Assembly (NCBI RefSeq): GCF_011751745.2
Contig: NZ_CP061170.1
Location: 248,001-312,000 of the forward strand
Origin: Paramicrobacterium fandaimingii
GTDB lineage: Bacteria > Actinomycetota > Actinomycetes > Actinomycetales > Microbacteriaceae
DNA length: 64,000 nucleotides
Direction: 5' to 3'
The translations under genes were made by a program, and so were the position numbers. Under the pieces are notes generated by a model. It worked only from the letters and a program-made list of their open reading frames with translations, made no database searches and was not told where the DNA came from. Below are positions 24,884 through 33,227 of this stretch, one piece after another; position 1 is the first letter of the stretch, and each line of letters begins with the position of its first letter.

Positions 24884-26434
24884 ATGAATTCGCGGGAGTT
24901 GTGCTCGATGCTCGGGCGGCCGTTGCCCATGAGCGACGAGAACGCCCGGCTCGCCGATCGGTACTGGATGATCCGCGATATGGTCGAGCTCGACGATGAG
25001 TGCGAATCTCCGGTCGCGGGGTACGAAGACATGCTCGGCGCCGACTTCGACGAGCTGGGTCTTGCCTATGAATCGGCACAGCGTGCTCAGGCAAATGTCA
25101 TCGACAGCCTGCAGCGCGCGCACGACAACTACAGAAGGTCGCGCGACGCGATTGTGGCGCACAGCACCTCGAGTACTCCCTCAGCCCGCATTTCCGATGA
25201 TGAGGCGATGGAGCGTTCCTTCATCTCTGAGGCAGCTGCTCGCATGGGAATCACCGATCGTGCTGCCGAGGCGATGGTGCACGAGGCAGAGACGCTCGTG
25301 AACGACCTTCCGCAGACGATGGACGCCTTGCGGCTCGGGTTCACCTCCTACTTGCACGCGCGTACTGCGGCGCAGCAGGCGTGGTCGGTTCCGCCGAAGG
25401 CGCGTGCAGAATTCGACGAGCAGATCGTGGGCATGGCGCGCACCCAGTCACCGACTCGATTCAAGCAGTCTGCTCGCAAGCTTCGCGAGAAGCTGCATCC
25501 CGAATCGATCCAAAAGCGCAAAACCACAGCCTTTGAAGACCGCCACGTTGAAGTGGTTCCCGATGAAGACGGCATGGCGTGGATGAACGTCTATCATTCT
25601 GCCGATGTTGCGCTCTCCATCAAGAGCGAAGCGCGCGCACACGCTCTGCGTGTGAGGAAGGCGGGCGACGGCCGCACTCTGCAGCAGATTGAGGCAGATT
25701 CCGTCGTCGAGACCGTCGCCGCGGGGCTGGCCGGCCACCGAGCCTCGGCCAGTGCGACAGCCGCCACAACAGCGGAAGAAGAATCGGGCGGATCCAGCAC
25801 AGGCGCTGAGATGGGCGCGAGTACTGAGACAGGCGCAGATTTCGAGGCTGTCACTGACGGCGATGAAGGCACTGGCTGCGATGAAAGCACTGAGGGCGAT
25901 GTTGGTACCGGCGTAGCTCGTGATTCTGGCACTGATACCGTAACCCTGACGCGGGCACAGCTTGCCGCCCTGCGCCCCGGCGTTGTCGTCACCGTTCCCA
26001 TCCTGAGCCTTCTGGGGCAGAGCAGCGAGCCGGCTGATCTTGCCGGTTACGGTCCCATCGATCCCGAAACTGCCGCCAACATCATCGGCTCGGCGACAAG
26101 CTTCACTCGAGTGCTCACCGACCCGATTACCGGTGCTCAGCGCATCGTTGATCCCGACAAATATCGACTGAGCGAACAGCTGAAGCGAGATATTCGCCTT
26201 CGAGACGCGACCTGTGGTTTCGTCAATTGCGATGCGCCGGCCTGGCGTTGCGATATCGACCATATTGTCGCGTGGGATGATGGCGGAAAGTCAACACCAG
26301 CCAACCTCAACTCCCTCTGCCGTCGACACCACGTGTTGAAGCACGCGACGAACTGGCAGGTTTCTCGTCTCTCAGATGGGGCTCTTGAATGGATCTCCCC
26401 GTCGGGGTCGCGCTACGTCGTTCGCCGAGAGTAG
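24884..26434 (+). CDS. DUF222 and HNH-endonuclease domain protein
   Basis: This 516-residue protein has the common actinobacterial DUF222-HNH layout. A helical DUF222 region spans about residues 1-260. An Ala/Thr/Gly/Glu-rich low-complexity insert follows (about 285-345). The C-terminal HNH nuclease shows zinc cysteines in CGFVNCD, catalytic CDIDHIVAWDDGG and LCRRHHVLKH. Such genes are multicopy in many actinobacteria and their role is unsettled; mobility or DNA repair have been suggested. Its 3' end overlaps the convergent acyltransferase gene by 22 bases. Confidence 0.9.
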   Translation: MNSRELCSMLGRPLPMSDENARLADRYWMIRDMVELDDECESPVAGYEDMLGADFDELGLAYESAQRAQANVIDSLQRAHDNYRRSRDAIVAHSTSSTPSARISDDEAMERSFISEAAARMGITDRAAEAMVHEAETLVNDLPQTMDALRLGFTSYLHARTAAQQAWSVPPKARAEFDEQIVGMARTQSPTRFKQSARKLREKLHPESIQKRKTTAFEDRHVEVVPDEDGMAWMNVYHSADVALSIKSEARAHALRVRKAGDGRTLQQIEADSVVETVAAGLAGHRASASATAATTAEEESGGSSTGAEMGASTETGADFEAVTDGDEGTGCDESTEGDVGTGVARDSGTDTVTLTRAQLAALRPGVVVTVPILSLLGQSSEPADLAGYGPIDPETAANIIGSATSFTRVLTDPITGAQRIVDPDKYRLSEQLKRDIRLRDATCGFVNCDAPAWRCDIDHIVAWDDGGKSTPANLNSLCRRHHVLKHATNWQVSRLSDGALEWISPSGSRYVVRRE

Positions 26435-28110
26435 GCACCTGCACGCGGTGAAAGTTGCGCCGCGGGTTCCGGGCGGTGGATGCCCCGTGGCCGATAGCCG
26501 AGCGCGGGGGATACGTCGATCAGGTCACCGAGGTACCAGATTGTCGAAAGCCACATCTCCGTCCCCTGCAGGCCTGGGTTCTCGTCGGGCTGTCCATTGC
26601 TCGCACCCGGTGCGGCACGGAAGCCGATCCCTGAACCGTCAGTCCACCGCCCCAGTGCGTCGCGGAGCAACCGGGTGGCGAGCTCCCGCACTTCTTCTGA
26701 CCGATATCCCGTTTTCCTCGTGAGCCACAGTGGATGCGCCACGTCGAGAACATTGCACGCGTTCTGGGCGTCAGAACTGAAGAACCGCGTGTCGCGCGCG
26801 TGCCGGAGAACGGTGTCGATCACGGCATCCGGATGCTGGATCGGCACGCCGAACTGAGCGAACGTTCCGCGCGTAGCCCGGTAGAAGCCATTCACCGGCT
26901 GAAGCAGCCCCTCAGCGAGAGTCGGCTCGCCCCACATGCCCGTGCGCGAGTCCGCGCGGGTGGTGAGCCACCCGAACAGGGCCTCGACATACCCCTCAGG
27001 CACGACATCGCCGCGCTGTCGACTCCAGTGGACTGCCGTGCCGATGGCATCGACGATGTGCCCAGCGCCCCACGCGTTGTGCTGCCACGGCAGATCGTTC
27101 AGGCGGCGTGTGAGCTCTTCTGCGGAGCCCCGCGTCACGGGGGTCAGCGGGTGGGGAAACGCAGAACCGAGAAGGTCGAGCGCGTAGCCGACGCACTCGA
27201 CGTGGTAGGCGGCGTCGTTCTCGAACGGTGCGGGATTCAGCTGGTTGCCCGTGGCGTCGATTGGCGCAATGAGGCCGGTCTGAGGGTCTTGCCAACTGCG
27301 CAGCAGTTCCTGCTGCTGGTGTGCGGAGGTCTGCTGCGGTGGCTCGCCCGTGAGCAGCATCGACAGTTCGATCGCGTCGCACTGGGCGCGCACGCTCGCG
27401 GGCTCTCCAGGCCGATCCGCGAAAAGCTGCCGAGCGGCATCCCACGACCGCCCGAGCACGTCGTGCACCTGGGAACGGGCGCGGTCGGCGAAAGCCGCTG
27501 CCTCGACGGCGAGCGAGTCAGCGAGCGGAGGAGGAGTCTCGTGCGCTGTCGTCGGTGGAATGCGCCAGCGCACGCGGCGGGCCGGATTGCCGACCACGAT
27601 GGCACCGGCCGCAACGTCTTTCGTCACGACGGCTCCCGCGCCGATGACTGCATTGTCGCCGACGGTGACGCCATCGAGAATGACAACGTGGGAGCCGATC
27701 CAGACGTCCCTGCCGATGCTGATGCCGGCCGAGACAAGTGGCTGCCGAAAGACGTCGGTGCCCGGTTCCATCGAATGGTTGAACCCGAGAATCGACGTGT
27801 GCGCTCCGATGCGAACCGCGTCACCCATCGAGACGGTGCCGCGCACGACGCAGAATGGGTTGACGGAGCAGTCGGCGCCGATCACGATTCGATCGGTGAG
27901 ATAGGCGGATGCCGCGATGTAGCTGCGGTCTCCGAGAGCGAGCTCGTCTGCATTCACGGAGGCAAGTTCCGAGACGAAGCACTCGGCGCCGATGCGCCAG
28001 GTTGGGTGGGCGCTCGTGAGCTGCGCGACGTGCTCGCGCTGTGCCCGATGCTCGTCTGCGGATCCCTCGGCCCAGAATGACCACGGGGAGTGCTCGAAGC
28101 GGCTGATCAC
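26413..28110 (-). CDS. Hexapeptide-repeat acyltransferase fused to a helical toroid-like domain
   Basis: This 565-residue protein has two parts. Residues 38-185 form a left-handed beta-helix of hexapeptide repeats (IGADCSVNPF, VRIGAHTSIL, VWIGSHVVILDGVTVGDNAVIGAGAVVTKDV), as in maltose/galactoside O-acetyltransferases, with a candidate catalytic His112 in GFNHSMEP. Residues about 205-545 are helix-rich with Trp/Gly/His motifs (WQHNAWGAGHIVDAIG, FFSSDAQNACNVLDVAHPLW, PGLQGTEMWLSTIWYL) suggesting an alpha/alpha toroid like those of glycan lyases or terpenoid cyclases. It overlaps the regulator gene by ATGA and is last in the heparinase operon. A role in removing or adding acyl groups on the glycan is inferred. 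Confidence 0.75.
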   Translation of the reverse strand: MISRFEHSPWSFWAEGSADEHRAQREHVAQLTSAHPTWRIGAECFVSELASVNADELALGDRSYIAASAYLTDRIVIGADCSVNPFCVVRGTVSMGDAVRIGAHTSILGFNHSMEPGTDVFRQPLVSAGISIGRDVWIGSHVVILDGVTVGDNAVIGAGAVVTKDVAAGAIVVGNPARRVRWRIPPTTAHETPPPLADSLAVEAAAFADRARSQVHDVLGRSWDAARQLFADRPGEPASVRAQCDAIELSMLLTGEPPQQTSAHQQQELLRSWQDPQTGLIAPIDATGNQLNPAPFENDAAYHVECVGYALDLLGSAFPHPLTPVTRGSAEELTRRLNDLPWQHNAWGAGHIVDAIGTAVHWSRQRGDVVPEGYVEALFGWLTTRADSRTGMWGEPTLAEGLLQPVNGFYRATRGTFAQFGVPIQHPDAVIDTVLRHARDTRFFSSDAQNACNVLDVAHPLWLTRKTGYRSEEVRELATRLLRDALGRWTDGSGIGFRAAPGASNGQPDENPGLQGTEMWLSTIWYLGDLIDVSPALGYRPRGIHRPEPAAQLSPRAGAYSRRTT

Positions 28111-29195
28111 GACGCTCGTCCCGGCGCTGCCGTCGACGCCCGCAGGTTGAGGGAAGGGCTGAGAAGCACTCGATGCGCAGCCCTGTCTGGGTCGGCAAGG
28201 CGGCCAAGCAGCAGATCGTAGGCGGTGCGGCCGAGCTCAAAACGAGGCGGATGCACCGCTGTGAGCGCAGGGCTTCCGAGCCGAGCAATCTCGTCGTCGT
28301 ACGCGATCACCGAGAGGTCTCCCGGAACCGACAGACCGCGGGCAAGGGCGAGATCCACGATGGCGAGAGCCACAGCATCCGGGTGAATGAGCACGGCAGT
28401 CACGCCCTCATCTTTGAGCTGATCAAGGATGTGCGCCGCCGATTCGCCGAATTCGGGGCTCCGGTGGTCGGCAACGACGTGCTCCGTCGCCGTCACGTTC
28501 GCCGACGCGCACCCGGGCCGCCACCCGCTGATCACCTTGCGCGATGTCGGAGAGTCCTGCGTCGTGATGAGGCTGAGATGCCGATGACCAAGCTCCGCCA
28601 GGTGGTGCGCGGCCATTGCCGCGCCCAAAGCGTGATCCGTCGTCACAGACTCGGCTGGCGCGCTGTCCCCCGGCATCGTTGCATCGCGCTCGGCAAGCAC
28701 GAACGGCAGTCCGGTGTTGTGCAGCCACTCAACGACATCCCCCGCGTGCGGCGTGTCGGTGTTCGGCGCGACGATGAACGCATCTGCACCTTCGCGTTCA
28801 ACCATGCGCTGCAGAACCGGGCGCTCGTCTTGAAGCTCATATGACGTTCCACGCAGCAGAACCCGCGCTCCGTTGTCGTTCGCCCGCTTCTCGATTCCCC
28901 GAACGACTCCGGGCCAGTAGTAGCTGAGCGAGGGCACAAGCACTCCGACAGAGTGAATCGTTGTTCGTCGCTCCCCGGAGTCAGCGACGACGCCCCCCTC
29001 TGGCGGTACGGCGCCGCCGTGAACGCGAAGCAGTAGGCCCTCTTCTTCCATGAGCTTGAGGTCTCTGCGAAGGGTGACGGCAGTGACCCCGAGCTCGGCG
29101 GTGAGCGCAGTGATGCGCACGGAGCCGGCGTTCGCGAGGGCACGCAGAATTGCCTTTCGCCTGGATGCGGCGAGAGGCGCATGTGGCTCATTCAT
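28107..29195 (-). CDS. Hybrid DeoR-HTH/LacI-type sugar-binding transcriptional regulator
   Basis: This 362-residue regulator begins with a DeoR-type winged helix (RKAILRALANAGSVRITALTAELGVTAVTLRRDL, about residues 10-45, then LLLRVHGGAV). It continues with a LacI/PurR-type periplasmic-binding-like domain (IHSVGVLVPSLSYYWPGVVRGIE through LSVIAYDDEIARLGSPALTAV). The ATG at 29195 overlaps the heparinase stop. It presumably senses a sugar released by the locus and controls the divergent operons from the repeats at 31147-31173. Natural DeoR proteins carry a different sensor domain, so this is a domain swap, known from some actinobacteria. Confidence 0.85.
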   Translation of the reverse strand: MNEPHAPLAASRRKAILRALANAGSVRITALTAELGVTAVTLRRDLKLMEEEGLLLRVHGGAVPPEGGVVADSGERRTTIHSVGVLVPSLSYYWPGVVRGIEKRANDNGARVLLRGTSYELQDERPVLQRMVEREGADAFIVAPNTDTPHAGDVVEWLHNTGLPFVLAERDATMPGDSAPAESVTTDHALGAAMAAHHLAELGHRHLSLITTQDSPTSRKVISGWRPGCASANVTATEHVVADHRSPEFGESAAHILDQLKDEGVTAVLIHPDAVALAIVDLALARGLSVPGDLSVIAYDDEIARLGSPALTAVHPPRFELGRTAYDLLLGRLADPDRAAHRVLLSPSLNLRASTAAPGRAS

Positions 29196-31108
29196 CGTTC
29201 TCCTCCTGAGCAATCTTGCCGTATTGTCACGATCAGCTCTGACAGCGCAGACACATCGATGTCGAGTCGCGTGAGCGTCTCGCCCCAGACGTCCGTCAGC
29301 AGCGGATCGTCGAGGTGCTGTGTCGTCAACGCTGCCGGTGCAGACGAGTTCCAGGTGACGTCGACAGGCGTTGCGCCGCCGAGCGGAACGACGTGTGCCG
29401 CGCCGGGGGCGAGGGCGACTCGACCGGCAAGCAGCACGCGAACCTGACTCGAACCGGCGTGGCGGAGGGTGTCATCGAGCCACGTCCAGCTGTCGTGCAC
29501 GGTCACGCAGAGCGCGGATCGGTCAAGCCGCGTCGTCCGATTCCATCTCACACGGCCGCCCAGCCCATAGGCAGATGCGAGGTCGAGCGAAAGCGCGTCA
29601 TTCTCAGCAGACACCGCGTGCGCGGCGAAGTCGGAGCCCGTCGGCTGCGTGTGCCCGGCAATCACCGGGACGTTGTGCCAGGCGCTCTGCATCATCCACA
29701 GGGCGTATCGATCATCGCTGAACGTCTGCGCTGTGTATGTCGGACGCCCCGCATCGACGATGACGGGCACCCCGTCGCTTGTGACGATCACCGACCCGAC
29801 GTCATTGTGATTATGGCTCTCGTCATTGTGGCCACCCTTCGCGGCGACGGCAAGCCCGTGCCGCTCGCCCGCCGCCTCTCTCACGATGAGAAGCTGCGTC
29901 GACGGCAGCCATACGCGCTCGGGCAGCGGTGCCCGGCCGCTGTGGTCTGCGTGCTCGTCTGTCAGAGCGAGGGCAAGGCGACCGAGGCCCATCGTCTCGC
30001 TTGCGTCGAGAACAGGATGCTGGGAGCGGGCAAAGTCGAGTGCATGACTGTCGCCGACTCTGCGGCCTGCGCGTGCGAGCACATGCCATGGCTGCGGCTC
30101 CAGCGCCCGCGCGCGGGCGTCGGAGACAGACACGAACCAGTGGTCACCGAGGTGCATTCGATAGGGAAACGCGATGGTTTCGCGCAGGGTGGAGATATCG
30201 CCCAGCGGGTCGATCGCATCGTGCGTGGCGAACCCCAGCAGATCCAGGGCCTCGAGCAGGCGAGCCGCACCGGCCCACCAGTACTGGTAGCCCTCGTCGA
30301 CGGCCCCATCGTCGGGCAGATCGGCGACGTAGCGGTCGAGGCCGACGATGACGCGGCAGACGATCTGTGCGCGCAGTGCCGCATCGTCCGGAGAATCGAG
30401 AAGGCGAAGCGCGGCCGTCAGAACGTTGCCGAGAATCCACGGCGTCCAATTGATCGTCGTGCGTTCGTCGCCCATCCACCACCAATCGTCACGGGTGACG
30501 AAGGGGTCGAGCACCCGCGAGCGCACCTCGTGGCGAATGCGCGATTGCACACCCGGATACGTCGCTTCGAGCTCTGCACCGAGAAGGTGATCAAGCCACG
30601 CGAGATGCGCAGCGATCTCTCCGGCCCCGAGGTCGAGCACCGGCGCCGCGACATCCGGAAGCACCCACCCACGCTTTGCGTGTGCCTCGTCGTGGGCGGG
30701 CCAGCACCAGCTGCTCTGCTCGCACAGCAAGATCACGCCGTCGAGAATCTCAGCACGCCAGATCTCGTCGCCCGTGAGGGCGGCCGCGATGACTGAACGG
30801 CTGCTGCGCTGCACGCGCGCGAACGCATTCTGCTCCCACGTATTGCGGTCTCCATCGCTGAAGACTCGCGCGGCGTCGTGCGCAAGCGGTTGAGGCCAGG
30901 GCGTGCCCTTGTCGGCAAGCGCATGCCGAATCAGCTCCGGTGCACTGGCGCTCTGCCAGGCATCACGGTCGTGCGCGGGTGGCGCGGGCAATGACGCTTC
31001 AGGAGGCAGCAGGTGGGTTTGCAGTGCGGTCGACAGTGTGCTGGCGGTGCACCCCAGCTGAGAAACAACGTGGCTCAGCAGAGGGCCTGGATCCGTTCGG
31101 CGCAGCAT
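29192..31108 (-). CDS. Heparinase II/III-family polysaccharide lyase-like protein
   Basis: This 638-residue protein has an N-terminal alpha/alpha toroid (about 1-370) and a C-terminal beta-sandwich. The family signature is clear at residues 424-440 (GGHNDESHNHNDVGS, with His427 and His432/434), and an Asn in INWTPWILGN near residue 220 matches the toroid active-site Asn. Such enzymes cleave uronic-acid polysaccharides by beta-elimination. No signal peptide is seen, so it would act on imported oligosaccharides. The start is ATG 31108, five bases after AGGAG; an ATG three bases earlier is too close to it. Confidence 0.85.
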   Translation of the reverse strand: MLRRTDPGPLLSHVVSQLGCTASTLSTALQTHLLPPEASLPAPPAHDRDAWQSASAPELIRHALADKGTPWPQPLAHDAARVFSDGDRNTWEQNAFARVQRSSRSVIAAALTGDEIWRAEILDGVILLCEQSSWCWPAHDEAHAKRGWVLPDVAAPVLDLGAGEIAAHLAWLDHLLGAELEATYPGVQSRIRHEVRSRVLDPFVTRDDWWWMGDERTTINWTPWILGNVLTAALRLLDSPDDAALRAQIVCRVIVGLDRYVADLPDDGAVDEGYQYWWAGAARLLEALDLLGFATHDAIDPLGDISTLRETIAFPYRMHLGDHWFVSVSDARARALEPQPWHVLARAGRRVGDSHALDFARSQHPVLDASETMGLGRLALALTDEHADHSGRAPLPERVWLPSTQLLIVREAAGERHGLAVAAKGGHNDESHNHNDVGSVIVTSDGVPVIVDAGRPTYTAQTFSDDRYALWMMQSAWHNVPVIAGHTQPTGSDFAAHAVSAENDALSLDLASAYGLGGRVRWNRTTRLDRSALCVTVHDSWTWLDDTLRHAGSSQVRVLLAGRVALAPGAAHVVPLGGATPVDVTWNSSAPAALTTQHLDDPLLTDVWGETLTRLDIDVSALSELIVTIRQDCSGGER

Positions 31109-31146
31109 CATTGCTCCTGTCGTCAGTGTGATTCTCGCAATGAAAC

Positions 31147-31173
31147 GATCATAACCGAACACAGTGATCATAA
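31147..31173. promoter_or_regulatory. Direct repeat, candidate operator of the glycan locus
   Basis: GATCATAA occurs at 31147-31154 and 31166-31173, 19 bases apart on the same face of the helix. Read on the minus strand it supplies TATGAT, a good -10 element for the heparinase operon. DeoR-type domains commonly bind spaced direct repeats, so this is the best candidate site for the regulator at 28107. Confidence 0.5.
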
Positions 31174-31178
31174 AAGTA

Positions 31179-31207
31179 TTGAAACCTGTGCATCTGATTG
31201 CTAATGT
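31179..31207 (+). promoter_or_regulatory. Candidate promoter of the GH154/importer operon
   Basis: TTGAAA (-35) is followed by 17 bases and TAATGT (-10), about 43 bases upstream of the GTG start. The -35 lies directly next to the direct-repeat operator candidate. Confidence 0.5.
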
Positions 31208-31249
31208 CGCCTGTGTTTGGAAAAGCAACCACTATTCACAGGAGAATTT

Positions 31250-33184
31250 GTGACCAACGATGGGACGCCACGAAGCAGTGGCGAGTGGACGCGCGACGAC
31301 TGGGTGTCGTTCGCCGATCGGCTGCTGGCTCCCGTTCGTCGTTATGCGTCGCCGGGCTGCGCGCGTGTGACGTTCCCCGGGCCCGAGGGCGGTTACGGCC
31401 GCGCCGTCGATGGGCTCGAAGGCTTTGCCCGCACATTCCTGATCGCGGGATTTCGCATTGCCGGTGCTCGAGGCGTCGGCGTCGACGACCTGATCGAATT
31501 CTGTGCACGGGGAATCGCGACGGGCGTTGACCCGGAGGCATCCGATCGCTGGGTTCGCCTCGACGAGCATCCTCAGGCAAAGGTCGAGGCGGCGTCGCTC
31601 GCACTTGTTCTCGACCTCACGCGGCCCTGGCTGTGGAACACGCTTGATGCGGTCACTCAGCAGCGCGTCATCGACTACCTGGCCCCCGTTGTCGGCGACG
31701 ATACGTACCCGCGCAACAACTGGCTGTGGTTTCGCATCGTTGTGCAGACGTTCTTGCGCTCCGTCGGCGGCCCATGGTCGCAGCGCGACGTCGACGACGA
31801 CCTCGCCCGTCATGACTCATACCGACGGCAGGGAGGCTGGTTCTCTGACGGCGACGGTCGTGCCTTCGACCATTACGCCGGCTGGGCAATGCACCTGTAT
31901 CCGGTGCTGTGGGCGCGGATGGCTGGCGCGTCGGAGATCGGTGGTGTCGAGGCGGCGACTGACGTGCGCGCGCTCGACGAGTACATCCAGGATGCTCGGC
32001 ACCTCGTCGGCGCTGACGGTTCTCCGCTGATTCAGGGTCGAAGCCTGATCTACCGCTTCGCCGCGGCCGCGCCGTTCTGGGCGGGCGTCATCGCAGAAGT
32101 GCCTTCCACATCGCCAGGTGCCCTGCGGCATGCAGCAGAGAAGATCGTGCGTCACTTCGACGACAGGGGAGCACCGAACAGCGAGGGCGTGCTGACGATG
32201 GGCTGGCACAACGAATGGCGCCAGCTCGCGCAGAGCTACTCGGGCCCAGGATCGCCCTACTGGGCGGCAAAGGGGCTCTTGGGAATCTCGCTTCCCGCAG
32301 ACCACCCGGTGTGGCAGTCCCCGGCCGAGCCTCTGCCGGCCGAGGAGCGAGACTTCACCCGCTTCATCAGCGCTCCACAGTGGGCGGTATCGGGAACGGC
32401 AGACGACGGCATCGTGCGCGTTGCTAACCACGGCACGTCGCGCGACGATGACGACGCGCTCGTTGGGGGCTCGCCTCTGTATACGCGGCTCGGCTATTCG
32501 ACGGCAACGAGCTCGCTTCTCGATGACCGAGCGTGGGAGCAACCGCTCGAGCAATCCCTCTCTCTCGTCGACTCCGACGGGCGAGCTACACATCGTTCGG
32601 CACTCGAATCACTCGAGGTGCACACAGACGACGCAACGATCGCCGTCGCCGCGGCATCGCGGTGGCGCGCTCACCTCATGAGCTTCGACGCTCACCAGCA
32701 GGGGCACGGCTCGGGAATGACGGGCGAGGCGACGAGCATTGCGACCATCACTGCCGTTTCGGTTTTGCGCGGCGCGTGGGAAGTTCGCCTTGCGCGTGTC
32801 GACGACATCGCCGCCGCCGACTCCTGGTCTCTGCGGTGGGGCGGCTGGCCCGTGCCCGCGGACGGAACCCTCGTCAGCAGCATCCACTCGCTCGGGAGGG
32901 ATGCTGATGCCTCTGCGATCACCCAAACCGACGCGAGCCCTCTTACCGCTGTGACGACGGTGCCAACGCTCACAACGCCTCTCGCCACCGGATCGTGGCA
33001 GGCTGCCCTGCTCGCCCTGGCGGGCACAACAGACACAGGCGACGCGAGCATCACGATCGATGCCGACCTCGCGAGCATCTCGTGGCCCGACAACACGTCG
33101 ACGGTTCTTCGGCTGCCGAGCGCAGCATCCGGCCCCATTCTGTCCGACCCCAACCAGTCCCTTCATTACGGGACACCTCGGTGA
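31250..33184 (+). CDS. DUF2264 family protein, probable GH154-type glycoside hydrolase
   Basis: This 644-residue protein matches the DUF2264 family, of which members are classified as GH154 beta-glucuronidases. The N-terminal alpha/alpha barrel shows characteristic segments: WNTLDAVTQQRVIDYL, YPRNNWLWFRIVVQTFLRSVGG, GWFSDGDGRAFDHYAGWAMHLYP and GRSLIYRFAAAAPFW. A C-terminal beta-sandwich follows. No signal peptide is present, so it acts inside the cell. GTG 31250, five bases after GGAG, is preferred over the TTG at 31217. It leads the plus-strand operon divergent from the heparinase gene. Confidence 0.82.
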   Translation: MTNDGTPRSSGEWTRDDWVSFADRLLAPVRRYASPGCARVTFPGPEGGYGRAVDGLEGFARTFLIAGFRIAGARGVGVDDLIEFCARGIATGVDPEASDRWVRLDEHPQAKVEAASLALVLDLTRPWLWNTLDAVTQQRVIDYLAPVVGDDTYPRNNWLWFRIVVQTFLRSVGGPWSQRDVDDDLARHDSYRRQGGWFSDGDGRAFDHYAGWAMHLYPVLWARMAGASEIGGVEAATDVRALDEYIQDARHLVGADGSPLIQGRSLIYRFAAAAPFWAGVIAEVPSTSPGALRHAAEKIVRHFDDRGAPNSEGVLTMGWHNEWRQLAQSYSGPGSPYWAAKGLLGISLPADHPVWQSPAEPLPAEERDFTRFISAPQWAVSGTADDGIVRVANHGTSRDDDDALVGGSPLYTRLGYSTATSSLLDDRAWEQPLEQSLSLVDSDGRATHRSALESLEVHTDDATIAVAAASRWRAHLMSFDAHQQGHGSGMTGEATSIATITAVSVLRGAWEVRLARVDDIAAADSWSLRWGGWPVPADGTLVSSIHSLGRDADASAITQTDASPLTAVTTVPTLTTPLATGSWQAALLALAGTTDTGDASITIDADLASISWPDNTSTVLRLPSAASGPILSDPNQSLHYGTPR

Positions 33185-33227
33185 TCCGCCCCGGAATCAC
33201 CTTTCCTGCAGCAAAGGAGCAGCACGC

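Noticed and set aside
24884..26434. Homing endonuclease or intron-encoded nuclease
   Set aside because: The DUF222-HNH layout is a free-standing actinobacterial family; no intron or intein boundaries are visible.
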